Made by a program: the position numbers and the translations under genes. The notes below the pieces were generated by a model. It did not search any database, was not told where the DNA came from, and saw only the letters and a program-made list of their open reading frames with translations. 5,526 nt of DNA. Origin: SAR324 cluster bacterium. GTDB taxonomy: Bacteria > SAR324 > NAC60-12. Shown here piece after piece: positions 1-5,526 of the stretch (positions are counted from its first letter, which is position 1; the number at the start of each line of letters is the position of its first letter). The stretch covers positions 1 to 5,526 of the forward strand of contig JAPKDT010000145.1 of the NCBI GenBank assembly GCA_028822475.1. Direction: 5' to 3'.

Positions 1-375
1 GAGGCTTTTCATTTTTTCTGCATTTGCAATTGAACACTGTCCTTCGACAATTCCGCCATCGTGGATAATCAGACATCCCGCAAGATTTGTGACATTACCA
101 TGAACACGACCTTTTGACATTATCTCAATCTTACCGGAAGCATATAACTCTCCTTCAACAAAACCGTTTACTTTAATTGTAGGTGCCCGAATTGTTGCGT
201 CTATTTTTGCAGGTTCACCAATTATCACTTCGCTGCCAATATCAATTGTCCCTTTAACTTCTCCATCAATCCAGATAGGACGCATACCCCATATTTTTCC
301 TTCTATACGCATGCCTTTTCCCACATAAGTAGGAGCCGTACCGTTAAACGATTCTTTGTTGTTATTTCCGAACAA
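1..375 (-). CDS. Bactofilin (partial, C-terminal end outside the window)
   Basis: Reading leftward from a TTG at 375-373 gives 125 uninterrupted codons to the window edge. The protein begins MFGNNNKES, like many bactofilins that start with MF and a small basic or polar tail. It then shows the repeating short-strand pattern of the bactofilin beta-helix: a YVGKGMRIEGK segment (residues 17-27), IDGEVKGTI (36-44), VIIGEPAKIDATI (50-62), then VNGFVEGELYASGKIEI (69-85) and GGIVEGQC (107-114). Bactofilins polymerise without nucleotide into filaments and act in cell shape, stalk or wall-enzyme positioning, usually bound to the inner face of the membrane. Most of the core domain is present; only a C-terminal tail should be missing. 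An in-frame stop (TAA, 381-379) lies just before the start, leaving only ATT (378-376) as an alternative. The ribosome binding site is poor (GGTG about 6 nt upstream). The family call is firm; the cellular role is unknown. Confidence 0.9.
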   Translation of the reverse strand, partial: MFGNNNKESFNGTAPTYVGKGMRIEGKIWGMRPIWIDGEVKGTIDIGSEVIIGEPAKIDATIRAPTIKVNGFVEGELYASGKIEIMSKGRVHGNVTNLAGCLIIHDGGIVEGQCSIANAEKMKSL

Positions 376-404
376 AATTTACACCAGTTTCAAAATTAGC
401 AAAT

Positions 405-418
405 AATGCATCTGCATT
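405..418. promoter_or_regulatory. Short perfect dyad, possible operator
   Basis: AATGCA (405-410) and TGCATT (413-418) form a perfect inverted repeat with a 2-bp spacer. It sits 30 bp upstream of the bactofilin start codon and overlaps the -10 element of the weaker promoter candidate. It is too short for a transcription terminator and lacks a T-run, so a protein-binding site is the more natural reading. This is inference only. Confidence 0.25.
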
Positions 419-449
419 TAATTAATTTTCATTACTATTTACAAAAAGT

Positions 450-478
450 ATTAGACAGTTTAAAAGACAGATTTACAA
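450..478 (-). promoter_or_regulatory. Candidate sigma70-type promoter for the bactofilin gene
   Basis: On the minus strand, TTGTAA (478-473) is followed after 17 nt by TCTAAT (455-450), which match the -35 and -10 consensus at 4/6 and 5/6. Transcription would start near 443 and leave a leader of about 70 nt before the TTG start. A second, weaker pair lies downstream: TTGTAA (444-439), 17 nt, TTAAAT (421-416). The region is AT-rich, so chance matches are likely. Confidence 0.35.
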
Positions 479-574
479 GTTAATAATCATATTAATTGTA
501 TTGCAGTATCTTTTTTAAATGACACAAAGAGCTGATTAATGCACAAGTATTCAACTAGAACTTCCGGTTTTACA

Positions 575-603
575 TTGCAACCTTTTTAAGAGAAAGATAA
601 ACT
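575..603 (+). promoter_or_regulatory. Weak candidate promoter for the ccmH-like gene
   Basis: TTGCAA (575-580) and TAAACT (598-603) are separated by 17 nt, each matching 4 of 6 consensus bases. A start point near 610 would fall downstream of the TTG at 607, which would favour translation from the ATG at 664. The signal is weak in AT-rich DNA. Confidence 0.2.
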
Positions 604-663
604 GTATTGACTAACACACAAGACAGTCATTATGTTAACTCAGTTTTCAAACGATTTATAAAC

Positions 664-1170
664 ATGCAGCGCCAGATTCAAAACAGTACACATTATCAAT
701 TTACCTTCAGTTGGATCGCTTTTTTGCTTACATTTATCATTTTAAGTACAGCGATCAGCATTAGTACTGCAGCAGAAAGTGAAGGTTTTTCTGTTCGTTT
801 CAGAAAGCTGTCTGACGAATTACGTTGTCCAACTTGTCAGGGATTGTCTGTTAAGGATTCAGAAGCAGGATTTTCAAACAGTATCAAAGACAAAATCCGT
901 GAACTGATGAAAAACGGGAATTCTGATGAAGAAATACTGGCGTATTTTGTGGAGCGTTACGGTGAGTGGATTTTACGGGCTCCAGCAAAACGAGGTTTCA
1001 ATTTGGTTCTCTGGATCCTGCCTGGCGCAGGAATTTTGATTGGACTTTTTATAGTCCTGTTTCGCTCTAAACGCTGGGTAAGACAACCGGAGCATGAGGA
1101 ATTCGCATCACTCACTCCGGAAGAGGAACGCAGAGTTAAGGAGGATTTAGGACGATTTGAGGAAGGTTAA
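664..1170 (+). CDS. ccmH: Cytochrome c maturation protein, CcmH/CycL family (thioredoxin-like apocytochrome reductase)
   Basis: The diagnostic sequence is ELRCPTCQGLSVKDS with a CXXC pair (Cys55 and Cys58 from the ATG), followed by a helical domain (IRELMKNGNSDEEIL) and the conserved YFVERYGEWIL segment. A C-terminal membrane helix follows (LVLWILPGAGILIGLFIVLF, residues 114-133) and then a charged tail. In the CcmH family the CXXC faces the periplasm and reduces the haem-binding cysteines of apocytochrome c, working with CcmF and CcmG in System I maturation. The N-terminus has a signal peptide or anchor (IAFLLTFIILSTAISI, ending near STAA). The 168-residue length fits the short form without the TPR extension. 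The ATG at 664 gives a normal signal peptide; a TTG at 607, with a weak purine-rich AGAGAAAG upstream, would add 19 residues and an unusually long N-region. No other ccm gene is in the window. The gene ends 2 bp from the stop of the convergent gene. Confidence 0.88.
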   Translation: MQRQIQNSTHYQFTFSWIAFLLTFIILSTAISISTAAESEGFSVRFRKLSDELRCPTCQGLSVKDSEAGFSNSIKDKIRELMKNGNSDEEILAYFVERYGEWILRAPAKRGFNLVLWILPGAGILIGLFIVLFRSKRWVRQPEHEEFASLTPEEERRVKEDLGRFEEG

Positions 1171-1172
1171 GA

Positions 1173-2228
1173 CTATTCTTTGATACTGAAGGCATTAAAG
1201 TTGTCGAAATTTATCCGATAATCGATTTGCTTCTGTACTTCATATTTTTCCAGATACTCATTGTAAAATTTGCCTTCTTGTTTGTGATATGTCTCGATGA
1301 AGGATTTATCAAAATTTTCACGTTCATCAAGGGCAAACATACGGGCTGCTGCGGTTTTTTCTGAAAGTTCCAGTAAGAAACGCAGATCGATTAATTTTTC
1401 AAACTCAGGCAGAAAAACGGTTGTTCCCCAAACCAGTAAAATCATTTCCGGTGCAAGAAATAACGGGAAGGTGCATATATCATAATCCTTAATATTTTCA
1501 GGAGGATTTTCGATATAAACTTGTTTTCCTTGATTGTAGGGGGATAAAACATCATCAATAAGCCAGTCACGGATTTCAATGGAACGCCAGAGAGAGGAGC
1601 TTGACTCTAAAGCAGACTTGTCATGCTTTTGAAATTCTGTGCCTAATACTTTAGATAGATCCAGACTTGAGACAAGCAGTTCCTGATCTTCAAGAGCATC
1701 AAACAGTTCGCCGACAAAAAAAGAATGGCCACATTCGTCAGGTCCTCCAATGCCGAGCATCAAAGGAACCTGCTCTGAGTCCTGCTTTAATTTAAACAGG
1801 GTGGTTGACAAATCAGTGGTCGTTATTTTGCTGGGATTAAATATTTGCAGAGTATCGTACAAATGTTGATATTGCAGTCCTCCATTTTCTGTGGTTTCGC
1901 CTGTACTGCCTGCAAAGTTTGCGTTAGCACTTGATAATTTTGTTTGTAGAGACGCTTGCTCCGAAAACCAAAATACGTCTGCACCAGACAGTGAAGGATT
2001 GTTATTAAATGCTTCTTCACCTGTGCTCTTTATTACAGAAAGTTTTGCATATGAGGACCATTCTGAAGCCTGAATTGACTCTGCAATCAGGATAGTCGCA
2101 AAATCACGATCGTCAATGATTTTTAAAAACTGACGAAAATTATCCCATGCATCCTGATCAAAATTAGCGGTCAGGCTGTCAAGTTCAAAAACTAGCTGTC
2201 GAATACGACTCGGATGAAATTCTTGCAT
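1173..2228 (-). CDS. Uridine kinase/phosphoribulokinase-like protein with a degenerate P-loop (possible pseudokinase)
   Basis: This 351-residue protein has no signal peptide or membrane helix and is probably cytoplasmic. Residues 1-150 are unrecognised, with a Ser/Thr/Asn-rich stretch around 95-117. From about 155 on, the order of elements matches the uridine kinase/phosphoribulokinase fold: a hydrophobic strand and glycine loop LMLGIGGPDECGHS (156-169), a second strand SLDLSKVL (188-195) where kinases have the catalytic Asp (D190), a strand and turn ILLVWGTTVFLP (263-274) where kinases read xVEGxxxL, DLRFLLELSEKTAAARM (281-297), and a closing helix with ETYHKQEGKFYNEYLEKY. In the loop, the GxxxxGK[ST] lysine is His168, and the Glu of the EG pair is Trp267. 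ATP phosphotransfer is therefore doubtful; it may bind a ligand or act as a regulator. The fold assignment is inference from pattern, not a database match. The start is ATG 2228-2226, with no clear Shine-Dalgarno. It diverges from the glycan transferase gene and converges on ccmH. Confidence 0.7.
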   Translation of the reverse strand: MQEFHPSRIRQLVFELDSLTANFDQDAWDNFRQFLKIIDDRDFATILIAESIQASEWSSYAKLSVIKSTGEEAFNNNPSLSGADVFWFSEQASLQTKLSSANANFAGSTGETTENGGLQYQHLYDTLQIFNPSKITTTDLSTTLFKLKQDSEQVPLMLGIGGPDECGHSFFVGELFDALEDQELLVSSLDLSKVLGTEFQKHDKSALESSSSLWRSIEIRDWLIDDVLSPYNQGKQVYIENPPENIKDYDICTFPLFLAPEMILLVWGTTVFLPEFEKLIDLRFLLELSEKTAAARMFALDERENFDKSFIETYHKQEGKFYNEYLEKYEVQKQIDYRINFDNFNAFSIKE

Positions 2229-2296
2229 TGTAAGTTTATAAAATGATTAATAAGTACTTTAAAAGCTCCACTGTCTACGCCTCAGTACCTTCACTC

Positions 2297-2300
2297 AGGA
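2297..2300 (+). promoter_or_regulatory. Ribosome binding site of the sugar-phosphate transferase gene
   Basis: AGGA lies 7 nt before the ATG at 2308, a standard Shine-Dalgarno spacing, and supports this start. It lies in the 79-bp divergent gap (2229-2307), where I found no convincing paired -35/-10 boxes for either direction. Confidence 0.5.
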
Positions 2301-2307
2301 ACTGTAC

Positions 2308-3711
2308 ATGTTAAAAAGGCACACTCAGGTTTTTGCTACGCTCTTAAGATTGTTGGATATGTCTTTAGCTTTTGTTGCCTGGGAACTCGCATATCAGCTC
2401 AGGTTCCTCTGGATTGACCTGCCTCATGCTTCGATGATTCCTTCACATACTGAATATTTGCAAGCGGCTTATTTTGTCGCTGTTTTAACCGGTTTCGCCT
2501 TTTCCTTCAGCGGTGTTTATCGTTTACACAAAGTTGTCCACCCTCCACAGGAATTCTACCATCTTTTACGCGGCACATTAAGCTTATTATTGTTGACTCT
2601 GGTGGCTGCGTTTTTCTATCGCGAATTTTCTTTTTCACGCGTACACACGCTTTACTTTTTTGCTTGTTTACTGATTTTACTATTTTTATCTCGTCTAATC
2701 ACAAAAGGCTCCTTACACTGGTTGCATTCCAGAGGAGCGTATGTAGAGCATGTTCTGCTGATCGGCAACGGAGACTCAGCAAACAAGTTTATAGAACGTC
2801 TCGGTCGTCTTAAATCACTGGGAATTATTCTGAAAGGTGTGATTGAAACAAATGGCAACCTTGACTCAGTTATTCCTGCCAATATTCCCAGACTCGGACG
2901 AATTGATCAGTTGAACCAGATTATTAAGGCACACCAAATTGATCAAGTTTTTATTGCGCTTCCGTCTGAAGAACAACACTATCTGCCTGAACTTAAAGAA
3001 CTGCTGGCAGAACAATGGGTTGATGTGAGCATTATTCCGGACTTGGGTACTTTCCGTACTCTGCACACAGAAGTGGAGTCATTTGATGACATTCCTATTG
3101 TAACCCTTGTACAAAGTCCAATGACCGGTTGGAATCAGGTACTTAAACGTCTGCTGGACATTTCAGGAGCTTTTTTTGCGATTGTTCTTTTTTCACCGTT
3201 GATGCTGGTAATCGCAGTCTTGATCAAACTTAGCTCATCCGGACCTGCTCTTTACGGCCAGGACCGGATGGGACTGGACGGCCGCACATTCAAGGCATTA
3301 AAATTTCGTTCTATGCAGACAGATGCTGAATCACAAACCGGTGCTGTCTGGGCCAGTGAAAACGATGAACGACGCACAAAATTTGGTGTTTTTCTACGTA
3401 ACTACAGTCTGGATGAGCTGCCGCAGCTTTTCAATGTCTTCAAAGGTGAAATGAGCCTTGTCGGCCCAAGACCTGAAAGACCCGTTTTTATTGAACAATT
3501 TAAAAGTAAAATTCCAAATTACATGCTTCGGCACAAGGTCAAAGCAGGCATCACTGGCTGGGCACAAATTAACGGCTGGAGGGGCAATACATCGCTAGAG
3601 AAACGTATCGAATGTGATTTGTACTATATCGAGCGTTGGTCACTCTGGTTTGACATTAAAATATTATTCCTGACTTTGTTCAGAGGATTTGTTGATCCAC
3701 ATGCTTATTGA
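2308..3711 (+). CDS. Polyprenyl-phosphate hexose-1-phosphate transferase, WcaJ/WbaP type (exopolysaccharide or O-unit initiation)
   Basis: The enzyme transfers a sugar 1-phosphate from a UDP-sugar to undecaprenyl phosphate, the first step of exopolysaccharide, capsule or O-antigen unit synthesis, at the inner membrane. Residues 10-130 hold about four membrane helices. Residues 145-265 form a Rossmann-like CoA_binding_3 domain (HVLLIGNGDSA at the glycine loop). From 278 the catalytic bacterial transferase domain starts with KRLLDISG and a membrane-entering helix containing the Ser-Pro break (S296-P297). It continues with KFRSM (332-336), SLDELPQ (367-373) with the Asp369-Glu370 dyad known as catalytic in this family, VGPRPERP (385-392) and GITGWAQINGWRG (414-426). 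At 467 residues it is the usual full length of WcaJ-like enzymes, with no motif missing. The sugar (glucose, galactose or other) cannot be read from sequence. It is the first of four co-directional genes and overlaps the next one by 11 bp. Confidence 0.93.
   Translation: MLKRHTQVFATLLRLLDMSLAFVAWELAYQLRFLWIDLPHASMIPSHTEYLQAAYFVAVLTGFAFSFSGVYRLHKVVHPPQEFYHLLRGTLSLLLLTLVAAFFYREFSFSRVHTLYFFACLLILLFLSRLITKGSLHWLHSRGAYVEHVLLIGNGDSANKFIERLGRLKSLGIILKGVIETNGNLDSVIPANIPRLGRIDQLNQIIKAHQIDQVFIALPSEEQHYLPELKELLAEQWVDVSIIPDLGTFRTLHTEVESFDDIPIVTLVQSPMTGWNQVLKRLLDISGAFFAIVLFSPLMLVIAVLIKLSSSGPALYGQDRMGLDGRTFKALKFRSMQTDAESQTGAVWASENDERRTKFGVFLRNYSLDELPQLFNVFKGEMSLVGPRPERPVFIEQFKSKIPNYMLRHKVKAGITGWAQINGWRGNTSLEKRIECDLYYIERWSLWFDIKILFLTLFRGFVDPHAY
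3682..3687 (+). promoter_or_regulatory. Ribosome binding site inside the transferase gene for the pseudopilin
   Basis: AGAGGA lies within the last codons of the upstream gene. It is 13 nt from the ATG at 3701 and 4 nt from a TTG at 3692. The ATG is preferred despite the slightly long spacing, because it gives a short basic leader normal for prepilins. The arrangement suggests translational coupling. Confidence 0.4.
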
Positions 3712-4141
3712 GAAAAAATCCAGAGGATTTACTTTATACGAAATTATGATTTCCATCACAATCATGGGAATTCTAACCGGCCTGCTTTCTGTTTCCCTGT
3801 TTCCACTGTTGGACAGGGCTGAGTTTGTAAACACCGCTGATCTTTTCAAAAATACACACCGTCAGGCACAGTGGCTAGCATTGACTCAGCATAGATCTCA
3901 CAGATTAAAAAGTGAATCCGGAACTTTATTACTTCAGCGAAAAAATAATGCTAACTTCGACACGGTCTTCAAGGAAAAGGTTCCACCAAACATCCAGATC
4001 AGTGCCACCCGTTGGCATTCGTTCAGTGCTTTTGGCTTCGCCGCAGGAGGAACAATCACTCTGGAAACTGAGACTTACAGCACAAAAGTCGTGGTCAGTC
4101 CAATTGGACGAATTAGGCAGACTGAGATTGAGAGAAAATAA
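3701..4141 (+). CDS. Type II secretion/type IV pilus minor pseudopilin, GspH/FimT-like
   Basis: The N-terminus MLIEKKSRGFTLYEIMISI is a class III prepilin signal: a basic leader, Gly9 before the cleavage point, Phe10 as first mature residue and Glu14 at mature position +5. A hydrophobic helix runs to about residue 37 and the amphipathic N-terminal helix continues to about 62. Prepilin peptidase would cleave after Gly9 and methylate Phe10, leaving a 137-residue mature protein. The C-terminal part (FSAFGFAAGGTITLE, then KVVVSPIGRIR, residues 108-139) resembles the closing beta-strands of the GspH/FimT family. Such minor pilins prime or cap pseudopilus or pilus assembly. No other secretion or pilus gene is visible, so the machinery it joins is unknown. 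The start overlaps the end of the transferase gene by 11 bp; a TTG at 3689 would extend it by four residues. The family call is strong, the subfamily moderate. Confidence 0.85.
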   Translation: MLIEKKSRGFTLYEIMISITIMGILTGLLSVSLFPLLDRAEFVNTADLFKNTHRQAQWLALTQHRSHRLKSESGTLLLQRKNNANFDTVFKEKVPPNIQISATRWHSFSAFGFAAGGTITLETETYSTKVVVSPIGRIRQTEIERK

Positions 4142-4154
4142 TTTTATATAAATC

Positions 4155-5294
4155 ATGAGCATAAAACTCAATCTATACCTAGTTGCCTTCATCCTGCTGA
4201 CAGCTTCTCTGTTCCTTGCCGGTGCATGTTCAAAAAAAAAAAAAACATCTTCAACCACTGGTTCTTTGCCAGTTTTAGAAATCAAGCAAACCTTAGGAGA
4301 GGACGGTTATTATACGGGCTCTTTCGTCGTACCTTCGGACGGTATTTCTTTTTTATTATCAATTTTCAAGGATAGTAATGCTAAGATTGTTTTTGATTCT
4401 TTGGCTGATCCAGATGGAAATGATATCTTGAGTACTTCTTCAACACAAAATTTATATAATGATGCCAGCGGAGGCTTGGGAAGTGATCTTATTAAAAAGG
4501 GTTATGCCAATATTCTCGTGCCTCAGTCACCCAGCTTCAGTGCCAAAGCAGGCACATGGACATTTAAAGCCAAAAATAACGACCGTATAAAATTAACACG
4601 ACGGTCCGGTACTCTTCCTGCTTCAACAACAATAGTTGTGCAACCCTACATCACTGGTACAACATGGACTGCCTTAGATCTGAGCGCTGCCTTGAATGTC
4701 ATGTCAAGTATCTATTCTGCAAACGGAATTACACTTAGTATAAACACCACTATTACAATCAGTGACTCCCAGTATGCCGCAGTATCTGGCACATTCACCA
4801 ATACAACAACAAGTGCTCTTGTTTCGCAGGGAGCTACGACAGCACTCAATATTTTTTTTATTGAAGATTATTCTGGAAGCTGGTCAAACATTTTGGGAAA
4901 TGCAGCCGGAATTCCCGGATCAATGGGTATCGCCAATTCCTGGAATGGAGTACTGAACAGTCTCTCTGCACATGCCTCAGGAACCACCTTGGATGCTCAA
5001 CTGCTTGGTGAAACAGCGGCACACGAAATGGGACACCAACTGGGTCTGTTTCACACTACTGAACAAGGAGGTACAGTGTTTGACATTATTAGCGATACTG
5101 CAGAATGCACCAAAAGCAGCAGAGATAATAATAGTAACAAAAAAATGTCCGCGGAGGAGTGTGAAGGTTACGGTGGGGATAACGTGATGTTTTGGACACC
5201 TTGGTCTTCATCTTCCAGATCTGCTGGATTAAAACAGGAAACTTTGTCCAGCCATCAGCAACAGGTCTTGAAGTATTCACCAATTGCCCAGTAA
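4155..5294 (+). CDS. Metzincin-type zinc metalloprotease lipoprotein (M43/pappalysin-like site)
   Basis: The 379-residue product starts with a lipoprotein signal peptide: hydrophobic residues 6-22, then LAGAC with Cys25 as the lipidated residue. A lysine run and a Ser/Thr linker follow. Residues 38-150 look like a secreted beta-sandwich (GYYTGSFVVPSDG, then AGTWTFKAKN), reminiscent of pre-peptidase domains. The protease domain follows at about 160-375. It carries HEMGHQLGLFH (290-300), the complete HExxHxxGxxH zinc motif with H290, H294 and H300 as ligands and E291 as the general base. A Met-turn-like NVMFW (M345) lies 45 residues later. The intervening DIISDT (310-315) and cysteine pair C318/C336 recall M43 pappalysins. 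The substrate is unknown. The start is ATG 4155, 13 nt after the pseudopilin stop, with no strong Shine-Dalgarno. An A14 tract sits at codons 26-31. The protease class is strong; M43 membership is inference. Confidence 0.85.
   Translation: MSIKLNLYLVAFILLTASLFLAGACSKKKKTSSTTGSLPVLEIKQTLGEDGYYTGSFVVPSDGISFLLSIFKDSNAKIVFDSLADPDGNDILSTSSTQNLYNDASGGLGSDLIKKGYANILVPQSPSFSAKAGTWTFKAKNNDRIKLTRRSGTLPASTTIVVQPYITGTTWTALDLSAALNVMSSIYSANGITLSINTTITISDSQYAAVSGTFTNTTTSALVSQGATTALNIFFIEDYSGSWSNILGNAAGIPGSMGIANSWNGVLNSLSAHASGTTLDAQLLGETAAHEMGHQLGLFHTTEQGGTVFDIISDTAECTKSSRDNNSNKKMSAEECEGYGGDNVMFWTPWSSSSRSAGLKQETLSSHQQQVLKYSPIAQ
4232..4245 (+). repeat. Homopolymeric tract of 14 adenines within the protease lipoprotein gene
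   Basis: The run follows the lipobox Cys25 codon and part of the Ser26 codon and encodes four lysines. In the 14-A form the 379-codon frame is open. With 13 A the shifted frame reaches TAG at 4276-4278; with 15 A it reaches TAG at 4373-4375. Both would give a short lipopeptide without the protease domain. Tracts this long are prone to replication slippage and polymerase stuttering. Confidence 0.9.
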
Positions 5295-5333
5295 ATTGAT
5301 ACCGGCACAACTACAATTTTGACTAAAAATACT

Positions 5334-5337
5334 GGAG
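5334..5337 (+). promoter_or_regulatory. Ribosome binding site of the last gene
   Basis: GGAG lies 4 nt before the ATG at 5342, slightly close but the clearest Shine-Dalgarno in the 47-bp gap after the protease gene. No terminator hairpin is evident in that gap, so read-through from the upstream genes is likely. Confidence 0.5.
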
Positions 5338-5341
5338 ATTT

Positions 5342-5526
5342 ATGAAATATTTATTATTCATTTGTGCATTATGCTGGAACTTGACAGGAATCGCAGTTTC
5401 TGCTCCGCAAAAGACTGAAATTATAGGACTCCTGGAAGGGCGTCACTGGAAGCTGGACGCAGAGGTATTTAAATCCCTAGGAGATGATACAAACAGCGTG
5501 CTGATCGAAATTGCCGGGGACACAGC
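5342..5526 (+). CDS. Exported protein of unknown function (partial, N-terminal 61 residues)
   Basis: The frame is open from ATG 5342 to the window end. The first residues, MKYLLFICALCWNLTG, then IAVSA followed by PQKTE, form a normal Sec signal peptide with a likely cleavage after Ala21. There is no lipobox with a correctly placed cysteine (the two cysteines lie inside the hydrophobic core), so a soluble periplasmic or secreted protein is expected. The mature start (GLLEGRHWKLDAEVFKSLG, then VLIEIAGDTA) looks like the first helices of an alpha-helical repeat protein, possibly HEAT-like, but too little is present to assign a family. It follows the protease gene by 47 bp in the same direction, probably in the same transcription unit. 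Confidence 0.75.
   Translation, partial: MKYLLFICALCWNLTGIAVSAPQKTEIIGLLEGRHWKLDAEVFKSLGDDTNSVLIEIAGDT

Noticed and set aside
376..663. A small RNA or leader peptide gene in the AT-rich divergent gap
   Set aside because: No structured element, tRNA-like fold or short frame with a Shine-Dalgarno was convincing; apart from promoter-like boxes and the dyad I see nothing there.
1297..2073. Short open frames on both strands inside the 351-codon minus-strand gene
   Set aside because: They lie within a longer frame with fold-like conserved order, have low-complexity products and lack start signals.
2228..2256. TTGTAA (2228-2233) as a -35 box and the palindrome TTTATAAA (2235-2242) as a -10 for the divergent genes
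   Set aside because: The hexamer 17 nt after TTGTAA is TAAGTA, a poor match, and the TATAAA on either strand has no acceptable -35 at 16-18 nt.
2652..3066. Two minus-strand open frames inside the sugar transferase gene
   Set aside because: They are antisense to a full-length enzyme with all family motifs; their sequences show no domain.
3929..4285. A 118-codon open frame on the minus strand across the pseudopilin and protease gene junction
   Set aside because: It runs antisense through the pseudopilin 3' end and the lipoprotein signal region, encodes a Phe run from the A14 tract, and has no recognisable domain. The two plus-strand genes have clear motifs.
4852..4859. A run of eight T in the protease gene as a terminator or second slippage tract
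   Set aside because: There is no stem before it, it lies mid-gene, and eight bases is common in AT-rich DNA; the A14 tract is the notable one.
4762..5310. Alternative-frame and antisense open frames within the protease gene
   Set aside because: They are shadows of the metzincin frame, whose zinc motif and Met-turn identify the real reading frame.

Overview
The window looks like a piece of a Gram-negative, AT-leaning bacterial chromosome. The evidence is a System I cytochrome c maturation protein (CcmH type), a lipoprotein signal with a typical outer-membrane or periplasmic layout, a class III-signal pseudopilin and a polyprenyl-phosphate hexose-1-phosphate transferase. The combination would fit a deltaproteobacterium-like or related environmental lineage, but the taxon cannot be fixed from 5.5 kb. 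No RNA gene, CRISPR array, insertion sequence or integration site was seen.

Left part (1-1170). A bactofilin gene runs leftward off the window edge. It diverges from a ccmH-like gene across about 230-290 bp of very AT-rich DNA holding candidate promoters and a short dyad. Bactofilins are polymerising cytoskeletal proteins; CcmH is a membrane-anchored thiol oxidoreductase that reduces apocytochrome c. They share only the intergenic region.

Middle (1173-2228). A leftward gene of 351 codons meets ccmH tail to tail with 2 bp between the stops. Its C-terminal 200 residues resemble the uridine kinase/phosphoribulokinase P-loop fold. However, the Walker A lysine is replaced by histidine and the usual Glu-Gly after the Walker B strand reads Trp-Gly, so it may be a pseudokinase. 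Its first 150 residues are unrecognised.

Right part (2308-5526). Four rightward genes are tightly packed and are probably one transcription unit. They are a full-length WcaJ/WbaP-type initiating sugar-phosphate transferase, an 11-bp-overlapping GspH/FimT-type minor pseudopilin, a lipoprotein with a metzincin zinc site (M43/pappalysin-like), and the start of a secreted protein cut by the window end. The shared theme is the cell surface: lipid-linked glycan initiation, a pilin-like subunit, a surface or periplasmic protease and another exported protein. The protease gene carries a run of 14 adenines directly after its lipobox codon. Gain or loss of one A would end translation early, so it is a candidate phase-variable or slippage-controlled gene.
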